Below, in pieces: positions 1 through 5,483 of a DNA stretch of 5,483 nucleotides (position 1 is its first letter; each line of letters starts with the position of its first letter). Under the pieces are notes generated by a model. That model was not told where the DNA came from. It ran no database searches and worked only from the letters and a program-made list of their open reading frames with translations. Made by a program: the position numbers and the translations under genes. Source of the stretch: Solirubrobacteraceae bacterium (GTDB lineage Bacteria > Actinomycetota > Thermoleophilia > Solirubrobacterales > Solirubrobacteraceae); contig JASLHP010000373.1 of NCBI GenBank assembly GCA_030149625.1, positions 1-5,483 on the forward strand, given 5' to 3'.

Positions 1-2
1 AG

Positions 3-413
3 GTCTTCTCGCTGATCCAGGCTCATCTGGCGGACGAGCTCGAGGTCGATCCGGAGTCCATCTCCGAGGCCACACGGTTCCGTGAGGACCTCGAGGCGGA
101 CTCGCTCGACCTGTACACGCTCGTCCAGGAGCTCGAGGACACCTACGGCGTGCAGATGTCCGACGAGCAGGCGACGAAGATCCTGACGGTCGGCGCGGCG
201 GTCGACTTCGTGCTGGCCAACGAACCGAACCTCGAAGATGCCGAGCGCGCCTGGCCCGGCAGGCGACGACGATGCTGCTGGCAGATCTTCTCGAGGAGCT
301 GCCGGAGGATCTGGCGCGCCAGGTATTCACGCATGCGTCCTGGAGCGAGCGCCGCGGCGACTCCTACTCGCGGCTCGCGTTCCTGGGCGACAGCGTGCTC
401 GCGCTGGCGGTGA
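3..413 (+). CDS. acpP: Acyl carrier protein, 5'-truncated by the window and lacking its expected stop
   Basis: Acyl carrier protein carries growing acyl chains on a 4'-phosphopantetheine arm during cytoplasmic fatty-acid synthesis. The frame is open at the left edge, so the first few residues are missing. The DSLDL motif at 99-113 contains the serine (codon 102-104) that would receive the arm. It is followed by the helix LVQELEDTYGV and a final helix ending in VGAAVDFVLAN near 222, which is where ACPs of about 80 residues normally finish. Here there is no stop: the frame continues through an Arg-rich tail until TGA at 411-413, overlapping rnc by 142 bases. Residues after about 270 are only rnc read in the wrong frame and show no ACP character. 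A single change at 270 (CGA for TGA) would explain the missing stop. The family call is firm. The symbol assumes the fatty-acid ACP; a secondary-metabolism carrier is less likely given the rnc-smc-ftsY context. Confidence 0.85.
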   Translation, partial: VFSLIQAHLADELEVDPESISEATRFREDLEADSLDLYTLVQELEDTYGVQMSDEQATKILTVGAAVDFVLANEPNLEDAERAWPGRRRRCCWQIFSRSCRRIWRARYSRMRPGASAAATPTRGSRSWATACSRWR

Positions 414-943
414 CCGCATACCTGTATCCGCGCCTGGAGGCCGACCGCTTCGGCGCCGGGCGGCTCACGAAGATCCGTGCGCAGGCGGTCTCCGGGGTGT
501 CCTGCCGCGCGGTCGCCGAGCGCTTGGAGCTGCCGGCGCGATTGCGTGCCGCGGCGCCGGCGGGCGTGCGCGAGAACGCGGCGGCGCTGGTGGGGACCGA
601 GCGCGTGCTCGCGTCGGTGATCGAGGCCGTGATCGGCGCGTGCTATCTGCACGCCGGCTACGAGCGCACCGCCGAGGCCGTGGTCGAGGCGTTCGCTCCG
701 GAGATCGGGGGTGCCTTGGAGCACCCCGTGGACTTCAAGTCGGCGTTGCAGGAGCTGCTCGCGCGTCGCGGCGCGGAGGTCAGCTACGAGGTGACCGGCG
801 AGGACGGGCCGCCGCACGAGCGTGTCTATACGGTGCGCGCGCAGGTGGATGGGCGCGAGCTCGGCAACGGCAGCGGCAGGAGCAAGAAGCACGCCGAGCA
901 GGAGGCGGCGCGCGTGGCCGTGGACAAGCTGGCGAGCGAATGA
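272..943 (+). CDS. rnc: Ribonuclease III with a depleted catalytic acid set
   Basis: RNase III family protein of 223 residues, close to the usual 220-250. RNase III cuts double-stranded RNA in rRNA maturation and mRNA turnover and acts as a dimer. The N-terminal nuclease domain (about residues 5-145) has the recognisable signature RLAFLGDSVLALAV at 34-47. The C-terminal dsRNA-binding domain (about 153-222) is well preserved, including LQELLARRG, the GPPHER segment and GSGRSKKHAEQEAA. Of the E. coli acids E38, E41, D45, E65, D114 and E117, only D40 (=D45) and E118 (=E117) remain. The others are S33, A36, A62 and S115. Activity may therefore be reduced or altered; this is inferred from motif alignment by eye. 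ATG 272 is chosen because it gives a typical short N-terminus and no ATG or GTG lies just upstream in frame; GGCAGG at 258-263 is a weak ribosome site. The TGA stop lies 13 bases before smc. Confidence 0.93.
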   Translation: MLLADLLEELPEDLARQVFTHASWSERRGDSYSRLAFLGDSVLALAVTAYLYPRLEADRFGAGRLTKIRAQAVSGVSCRAVAERLELPARLRAAAPAGVRENAAALVGTERVLASVIEAVIGACYLHAGYERTAEAVVEAFAPEIGGALEHPVDFKSALQELLARRGAEVSYEVTGEDGPPHERVYTVRAQVDGRELGNGSGRSKKHAEQEAARVAVDKLASE

Positions 944-956
944 GCGAGATGCCGGC

Positions 957-3900
957 ATGCGCCTGAAGTCGCTCACGCTGCACGGCTTCAAGTCGTTTCC
1001 CGACCGCACGCGCCTCGACTTCGGCCCCGGGGTGAGCGTCGTCGTCGGTCCGAACGGCTCGGGCAAGTCGAACGTCACCGACGCGGTGCTGTGGGCGATG
1101 GGCGAGCAGTCGCCGCTGGCGATCCGTGGCCAATCGATGCAGGATGTGATCTTCGGCGGCGGGCACGGCGTGCAGCCGCGCAGCGCGGCGGAGGTCGAGA
1201 TCGTGCTCGACAACTCCGACGGCACCGTCGATCTGCCGCTCAGCGAGATCTCGATCGTGCGCCGGCTGGATCGCGGCGGCGAGGGTGGCTACAAGCTCAA
1301 CGGCGCGCGCTGCCGTCTGAGCGACGTGATCGAGGTGCTGTCCGACACGGGCCTGGGCAAGGAGACTCACTCGGTCGTCTCGCAAGGTCGCGTCGACGCG
1401 ATCGTCACCTCCAAGCCGCGCGAGCGCCGCCTGCTGATCGAGGAGGCCGCCGGTCTCGGCAAGCATCGCAAGCGCCGCCGCCGTGCGCAGCTGAAGCTCG
1501 AGCGCACGCAGGAGAACCTCGATCGCGCGCTCGACGTCGAGCGGGAGGCGCGCAGCCGCCTGCGTCCGCTCAAGCGCCAGGCCGAAGCCGCGGAGCTGCA
1601 CGAGCGTCTCGAGCGCCAGATCCTGCAAGCGCGCCTGGAGCTCGCGCGCGAGGACGTTCGCGCGTGCCGGCTCGAGCGCGAAGGCGCCGAGCGCCACGTC
1701 GCGGAGTCGCGCTCGGCGCGCGCTGAGATCGAGCGCGGGCTGCAGCAGACGATCGACCGGCGCGGCGCCGCCGAGCGCGCGCTGGCCGAGCGAGCCGAGC
1801 GCCACGACGCGCTCTCGCGGCTGCTCTACGACGCTCGCTCGGCGCACGAGCGTCTGGTGTTGCGCGCCGAGCAGGTTGGCTCGAGCGCGCAGACGCTCGC
1901 GCGCAGGATCGAGCGCACGGAGCTCGACCTGCGGGGGCTCGCGCATGCGAACGACGCCGACGGCGCGGCCTCCGAGCTCGCGCAGAGCGTCGATCGCATC
2001 GCCGCGCTCGAAGCCGAGCTCGCGGAGATCCACGACAGCCGCGAGCGGGAGATCGAGCGCGAGCTCGCCGAGCTGGCGGCCATGCACGAGCAGCAGCGGG
2101 CGCTCGCCGAGCAGAGCGCGGCTGAGGTGATCGCGGCGCGCACGGCCCGCGAGCTCGCCGACACGCAGGCCGAGCAGGCGCGCGAGCAGCTGCGGGCGGC
2201 GGAGCAGGCTGTGCAGGAAGCGCGACGCGAGTCCGCGCGCGTGGGCGCGGAGCTGGCTGGCGCCAACCAGTTCCTGCGCGCGCACGCGCGAGTCGGCGGC
2301 GCTGAGTCTGGCGCTCCGACGGCGCTCGGCGAGGAGCTGCGCGTCAAGGACGGTTACGAGCTCGCGCTGGCGGCCGCGCTCGGCGGCCGACTCGACGCGG
2401 CGCTCGTCGACGACGTCTCCGGCGCGGAGTCGCTGCTCGACCGCGCCGGTCCGGACGGAGGCACGGCGCTGCTGTCCCGCCTCCCGGGCGCCGAGGATGC
2501 CGTGCCGGTGGCCGAGCGCGCCGCGCCGCTGCCCGGCGCGCTGCGGCTGCTGGACTTGCTCAGCGGGCCCGCCGCCGTGCTCGATCTGGCTCGGCGGCTG
2601 CTGGCGGACGCGTGGGTGGTCGAGCGCCTCGAGGAGCTCCCCAAGGATTTCGCTGGCATCGCCGCGACACGTCAGGGACGCGTGTGGTTCGCCTCCTGGG
2701 GCGAGGTGCGCCAGCTCGGCGAGGGTGGCAGCGAGCGCGTGCTCGCGCGCCACAACGAACGCGACCGGCTGCTTGGCGAGATGGAGCTGGCGGCGCAGGC
2801 CGAGCAGGCGGCACGCGGCGCCGCCGAAGAGGCGCTCGAGCGGGCTCGCGCGGCCGACGAGGCGCGCACCGGCGGCGAGCAGGCGCTGCGCTTGGCCGAG
2901 CGCCGTGAGGCCGAGGCTGTCGAGGCGCGGCGGCGGACGCAGTGGCTGATCGAGCAGCGCCGCGCGGCACCCGCGCAGGGCGCGTTGGCGGTGAGGACGG
3001 CCGAGCTCGAGGGCGAGCTCGTGGCCGAGCGCCGGCAGGGCGAGCGTCGGGCGCGCGAGCGCGTCGAGCTGCTCGCCCGCATCGAGCGCCTGCGCGCACA
3101 GCGAGCCGTGGACGCGGATCTCGTGCCTCGCGCGCAGAGCCTGGCAAGCGTGCTCGCGAGCACGGCGGCGGCGGTGGCCGAGCGCGTAGCGGCGCTCGAG
3201 CAGGAGCTCGCGGGCGACCGCGAGGCGGGCGAGGCGATGGCGGCGACGCTACGGGCGTGCGCGGCCGAGGAGGCGGAGATCCAGGCGGCGCTGCGTGCCG
3301 CCGGCGAGGCCGTGACGATGGCCGAGGTTGCGGCGCAGAGGCTGCGCGACCGCGCGGGCGAGGCCGAGCTCGAGCTGGCCGGCGTCAGCGAGCGCTTGGG
3401 CTTGGCGGTCGAATCGCCCGTTCAGAGCCATGAGGATGCCGAGGAGGAGCGACCGCCGGCCGCGGAGCGCGAGCAGGCGGGCGCCGCGGAGTCGATCGCC
3501 GCGGTGGCCGAGCCGTTGCGCGAGGAGGAGATCGCGGCGCTGCGTGCGCGGATCGAGCGGCTGACGCGCCGGCGCGAGCAGCTCGGCCCCGTCAACCCGC
3601 TGGCACAGGACGAGTACGCGGAGGCGCTGGCGCACGTCGAGGAGCTGGAGGATCAGCGTGGCGACCTGGAGACGGCGCTGCGCGAGCTGCGCGCCGTGAT
3701 CAGGGACACCGACCGTCAGATCGAGGAGACCTTCGAAGCGACCTTCACAGCCGCCGCGCGCAACTTCGAAGAGCTGGTCGGGGATGTGTTCCCCGGCGGC
3801 TCCGGGCGTCTGCGGCTCGTCAAGGACGAGCAGGCGCTGAGGCCGGTGCTCGGCGGCCAGCCACTGCCCGAGGGACAGGATGCCGACGCGGCGGAGGCGG

Positions 3901-4343
3901 CCGCGGAGGCGGAGAGCGAGGCCGAGACGCTCAGCGCCGAGGAGCAGCAGCTCCCCGGAGTCGAGATCGAGATCACGCCGGCGGGCAAGTCGACCAAGCG
4001 CCTGACGCTGCTGTCAGGCGGCGAGAAGTCGATGACGGCGCTCGCGTTCCTGTTCGCCGTGTTCCTCGCGCGGCCGTGTCCTTTCTACATCCTCGACGAG
4101 GTCGAGGCCGCGCTCGACGACCTCAACCTCGACCGCTTCCTGACGCTGCTGCGGCGCTACTCCGGACGCGCACAGTTCATCGTCATCACGCATCAGAAGC
4201 GCACGATGGAGGCCGCCGATTGGCTTTATGGCGTGTCGATGGGCCAGAACGGCGTCTCCAAGGTGCTGTCGCGCAGCCTGCCCTCGGAACGAGAGCAGGC
4301 CGATGCGCCCGACGAGCTCGCGCGCGTCGCCGAGGTCGCCTGA
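957..4343 (+). CDS. smc: Chromosome segregation/condensation ATPase SMC
   Basis: Complete SMC protein of 1128 residues, slightly short for bacteria (usually about 1150-1200). SMC dimers, with ScpA and ScpB, extrude and organise DNA loops on the nucleoid. Order of parts: N-terminal head with Walker A GPNGSGKS at 31-38, arginine motif IRGQ at 56-59 and Q-loop Gln143; first coiled coil about 165-450; hinge about 452-600; second coil about 600-870, extremely rich in Ala, Glu and Arg; C-terminal head beginning around LGPVNPLAQDEY (GPVN at 877-880). The signature LSGGEKS starts at 1019, Walker B FYILDE has D1047 and E1048, and the switch histidine is H1079 in ITHQKRTME. All ATPase motifs are present, so the protein should be functional. 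An Ala/Glu-rich insertion of about 37 residues (963-999) interrupts the C-head. ATG 957 is chosen because MRLKSLTLHGFKSF is the standard SMC N-terminus; the same frame is open further upstream, but there it only reads rnc out of frame. Confidence 0.97.
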   Translation: MRLKSLTLHGFKSFPDRTRLDFGPGVSVVVGPNGSGKSNVTDAVLWAMGEQSPLAIRGQSMQDVIFGGGHGVQPRSAAEVEIVLDNSDGTVDLPLSEISIVRRLDRGGEGGYKLNGARCRLSDVIEVLSDTGLGKETHSVVSQGRVDAIVTSKPRERRLLIEEAAGLGKHRKRRRRAQLKLERTQENLDRALDVEREARSRLRPLKRQAEAAELHERLERQILQARLELAREDVRACRLEREGAERHVAESRSARAEIERGLQQTIDRRGAAERALAERAERHDALSRLLYDARSAHERLVLRAEQVGSSAQTLARRIERTELDLRGLAHANDADGAASELAQSVDRIAALEAELAEIHDSREREIERELAELAAMHEQQRALAEQSAAEVIAARTARELADTQAEQAREQLRAAEQAVQEARRESARVGAELAGANQFLRAHARVGGAESGAPTALGEELRVKDGYELALAAALGGRLDAALVDDVSGAESLLDRAGPDGGTALLSRLPGAEDAVPVAERAAPLPGALRLLDLLSGPAAVLDLARRLLADAWVVERLEELPKDFAGIAATRQGRVWFASWGEVRQLGEGGSERVLARHNERDRLLGEMELAAQAEQAARGAAEEALERARAADEARTGGEQALRLAERREAEAVEARRRTQWLIEQRRAAPAQGALAVRTAELEGELVAERRQGERRARERVELLARIERLRAQRAVDADLVPRAQSLASVLASTAAAVAERVAALEQELAGDREAGEAMAATLRACAAEEAEIQAALRAAGEAVTMAEVAAQRLRDRAGEAELELAGVSERLGLAVESPVQSHEDAEEERPPAAEREQAGAAESIAAVAEPLREEEIAALRARIERLTRRREQLGPVNPLAQDEYAEALAHVEELEDQRGDLETALRELRAVIRDTDRQIEETFEATFTAAARNFEELVGDVFPGGSGRLRLVKDEQALRPVLGGQPLPEGQDADAAEAAAEAESEAETLSAEEQQLPGVEIEITPAGKSTKRLTLLSGGEKSMTALAFLFAVFLARPCPFYILDEVEAALDDLNLDRFLTLLRRYSGRAQFIVITHQKRTMEAADWLYGVSMGQNGVSKVLSRSLPSEREQADAPDELARVAEVA
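3843..3953 (+). other. Acidic low-complexity insertion in the SMC C-terminal head
   Basis: These codons give SMC residues 963-999, roughly PVLGGQPLPEG followed by a run dominated by Ala and Glu and ending in SAEEQQL. They sit between the strand GRLRLVKDE and the strand GVEIEITPAGK, where most bacterial SMCs have only a short loop. The segment has no hydrophobic core and is probably a disordered, negatively charged surface loop on the ATPase head. It stays in frame, and both flanks match the family well, so it is a genuine insertion and not a frameshift. Its role is unknown. Confidence 0.6.
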
Positions 4344-4354
4344 GCGAGCGCTGC

Positions 4355-4360
4355 TATCGT
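4355..4360 (+). promoter_or_regulatory. Possible extended -10 element before ftsY
   Basis: TATCGT fits the TANNNT form common in high-GC Gram-positive promoters and is preceded by TGC, as in an extended -10. It lies in the 27-base gap between smc and ftsY. Transcription would start near 4367-4368, only 3-4 bases before the GTG at 4371, giving an almost leaderless message. No Shine-Dalgarno sequence is visible in the gap, which agrees with this. No recognisable -35 lies at the right distance, and a six-base match is weak evidence by itself. Confidence 0.25.
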
Positions 4361-4370
4361 CGCGCGCCCC

Positions 4371-5228
4371 GTGGCCCGCGATTGGAGCGAACTGTTCATT
4401 ACCGGCGAGAGCGATCGCTCAGACGCGCACGCCGACGGTGGCCGTGAGCGGGAGCCGCGCCGGCGTGGCGGGCTGTTCCGCCGCCTGCGCGAGAGCATGT
4501 CCAAGACGCGCCAGGCGCTCGGCTCGGAGATCCAGGCGACGCTGTTCGGGGTGCTCGACGAGCAGACTTGGGAACGCTTGGAGGAGGCGCTGATCATGGC
4601 CGACGTCGGCGCCGTGACGACCGCGTCGGTCGTGGCGACGCTCGAGACGGAAGCCTCCGAAGGCAAGCTCGAGGGCGGGCAGGCGCTCAGCGAGCGCCTG
4701 ATCGAGCTGTTGGCGAGGACGGCGACGGTCGCGGACGCGCGCATCGACCTGCGGCCGCGGCCGACGGTGATCATGGCTGTGGGCGTCAACGGAACGGGCA
4801 AGACGACGACCATCGGCAAGCTCGCCTGGCACCTGCGCGAGCGGCTCGGCCACAGCGTGCTGCTCGCCGGCGCCGACACGTTCAGAGCCGCCGCCGGCGA
4901 GCAGCTCGAAGGCTGGGCGCAACGGGCGGGCTGCGAGATCGTCACCGGCGCCGCGGGCTCGGACCCAGGCGCGGTCGCCTTCGACGCCGTCGCGCAGGCG
5001 CGCGCGCGCGGGATCGACGTGGTGATCGTCGACACGGCCGGGCGCCTGCACACGCAGGACGACCTGATGGGCGAGCTCGCGAAGGTCAGACGCGTGATCG
5101 CCAGACAGTTGGAGGGTGCCCCGCACGAGACGCTCTTGACGCTCGATGCCACCACCGGCCAGAACGGGCTGCGCCAGGCGCGCCTGTTCGCCGAGACCGC
5201 GGCGGTCAGCGGCGTGGTGCTGACCAAG
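4371..5228 (+). CDS. ftsY: Signal recognition particle receptor FtsY, 3' end missing at an inverted junction
   Basis: FtsY is the membrane-associated GTPase that receives ribosomes carrying the signal recognition particle (Ffh plus RNA) and hands them to the Sec translocon. Residues 1-32 form a short charged leader. [18 protein letters not shown] at 33-50 looks like the amphipathic membrane-targeting helix. The N domain follows with [11 protein letters not shown] at 70-80. The G domain has [10 protein letters not shown] at 138-147, [11 protein letters not shown] from 169, DTAGR at 221-225 and DATTGQN at 259-265. The fourth GTPase motif should read TKLDGTAKGG, but here it becomes TKRDA from residue 285, because authentic sequence stops at about AAG 5226-5228. 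The frame stays open to the window end (371 codons), but the later codons are antisense to another ftsY and not a real C-terminus; about 50 or more residues are lost. GTG 4371 gives the best N-terminus. The gap after smc is 27 bases. Confidence 0.92.
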
Positions 5229-5483
5229 CGCGATGCCACCGCGCGCGGTGCCGTCGAGCTTCGTGAGCACGACGCCGGTCACACCGGCGGCCTCGGCGAA
5301 CAGCCGCGCTTGGCGCAGGCCGTTCTGACCGGTGGTCGCATCGACGGTCAACAGCGTCTCGTGCGGCGCTCCCTCCAGTTGGCGCTCGATCACCCGTCGC
5401 ACCTTGGTCAGCTCGGCCATCAGATCGTCCTGGGTGTGAAGGCGCCCAGCGGTGTCGATGATCGCCACGTCGGCGCCGTCGGC
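5004..5483. repeat. Imperfect inverted repeat made of two opposed ftsY segments
   Basis: The left arm (5004-5243) and right arm (5244-5483) are reverse complements of each other around a centre at 5243/5244. My hand count is about 48 mismatches in 240 positions and no insertion or deletion. The centre is the perfect 12-base palindrome ACCGCGCGCGGT at 5238-5249, which belongs to the normal ftsY code for TARG. There is no spacer, target duplication or transposase, so this is not a mobile-element end. The right arm reaches the last base of the window, so its true length is unknown. Confidence 0.88.
5226..5483 (-). pseudogene. ftsY: Second ftsY fragment (G domain), inverted, cut at both ends
   Basis: Read on the minus strand from 5483 down, the sequence is an excellent FtsY G domain. 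It has [14 protein letters not shown], then a helix, then DATTGQN, then [16 protein letters not shown], including the correct fourth GTPase motif TKLD that the plus-strand copy lacks. It enters from the window edge and loses FtsY character after the Leu codon CTT at 5228-5226, where antisense of the plus-strand copy begins. Compared with the plus-strand gene it is about 80% identical at the DNA level with no gaps. Most differences are at third positions or give similar residues (Gly/Ala, Val/Ile, Leu/Val, Ser/Thr). It is therefore a homologue under protein-level selection and not a miscopied version of the same molecule. The longer open frame that continues to 4419 is spurious. Confidence 0.85.

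Noticed and set aside
822..956. Upstream extension of smc to an earlier start
   Set aside because: The extra 45 residues are rnc dsRNA-binding-domain code read out of frame; SMC proteins begin directly with the MRLKSL-type strand found at 957.
238..966. A 242-codon plus-strand frame starting at ATG 238 as an alternative to rnc
   Set aside because: It is rnc shifted by one frame and gives Arg/Gly/Ala low-complexity protein; the RNase III motifs are all in the frame starting at 272.
143..1225. A 360-codon minus-strand frame opposite rnc and the smc start
   Set aside because: No family motif; its path follows the reverse of known coding sequence.
780..2753. A 657-codon open frame on the minus strand across rnc and smc
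   Set aside because: Its translation is Arg/Ala/Leu-rich with no recognisable domain, and it lies opposite strongly matched RNase III and SMC code. Long antisense frames are expected in DNA this GC-rich.
1580..3520. Many GAGCTC and CGAGCTCG palindromes that could look like a protein-binding repeat
   Set aside because: They come from Glu-Leu codon pairs (GAG CTC) in the SMC coiled coils and show no regular spacing beyond heptad bias.
4999..5010. Six CG dinucleotides in a row, a possible Z-DNA-forming tract
   Set aside because: It encodes Ala-Arg repeats in a normal FtsY helix and is expected by composition; nothing nearby suggests a regulatory role.
4226..5239. A 337-codon minus-strand Ser/Arg/Ala-rich frame opposite the end of smc and ftsY
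   Set aside because: It has no domain and lies opposite well-supported smc and ftsY code.
4419..5468. A single 349-codon minus-strand gene at the 3' end
   Set aside because: Only its first 80 or so codons are FtsY; the rest is antisense of the plus-strand ftsY. The length is a by-product of the inverted junction.
1..5483. A search for a new defence, mobile or otherwise undescribed system
   Set aside because: Every gene belongs to a known housekeeping family, and no recombinase, toxin, repeat array or unknown ORF is present.

Overview
The window is about 5.5 kb of very GC-rich, tightly packed DNA, with almost every base in a plus-strand gene. The order is acyl carrier protein (3' part), rnc (RNase III), smc (chromosome condensation ATPase) and ftsY (signal-recognition-particle receptor, cut short). 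This is a housekeeping cluster. The GC content, the strong G/C preference at third codon positions, and the acp-rnc-smc-ftsY order with nothing between rnc and smc suggest a high-GC Gram-positive (Actinomycetota), perhaps a deep lineage such as Thermoleophilia. That placement is inferred from gene order and protein style, not from a search.

Layout: 3-413 is the ACP frame, which enters the window already open and has no stop where one is expected, so it runs into rnc. 272-943 is rnc, with an intact RNA-binding domain but few of the usual catalytic acids. 957-4343 is a complete smc with head, coil, hinge, coil and head. 4371 to about 5228 is the 5' three-quarters of ftsY. From about 5226 to the end, the sequence is the reverse complement of a second, related but non-identical ftsY fragment, so the last 480 bases form an imperfect inverted repeat.

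The genes probably form one transcription unit serving lipid synthesis (ACP), RNA processing (RNase III), chromosome segregation (SMC) and membrane targeting of proteins (FtsY). They share location and expression more than a pathway. A weak candidate promoter lies directly in front of ftsY.

I found no convincing new biological system. The points worth a second look are the inverted ftsY tail (most likely a chimeric join between two related genomes), the depleted RNase III active site, the missing ACP stop codon and an acidic insertion in the SMC head. No RNA gene, mobile element, CRISPR array or terminator was seen, and there is no gene-free stretch above 300 bases.
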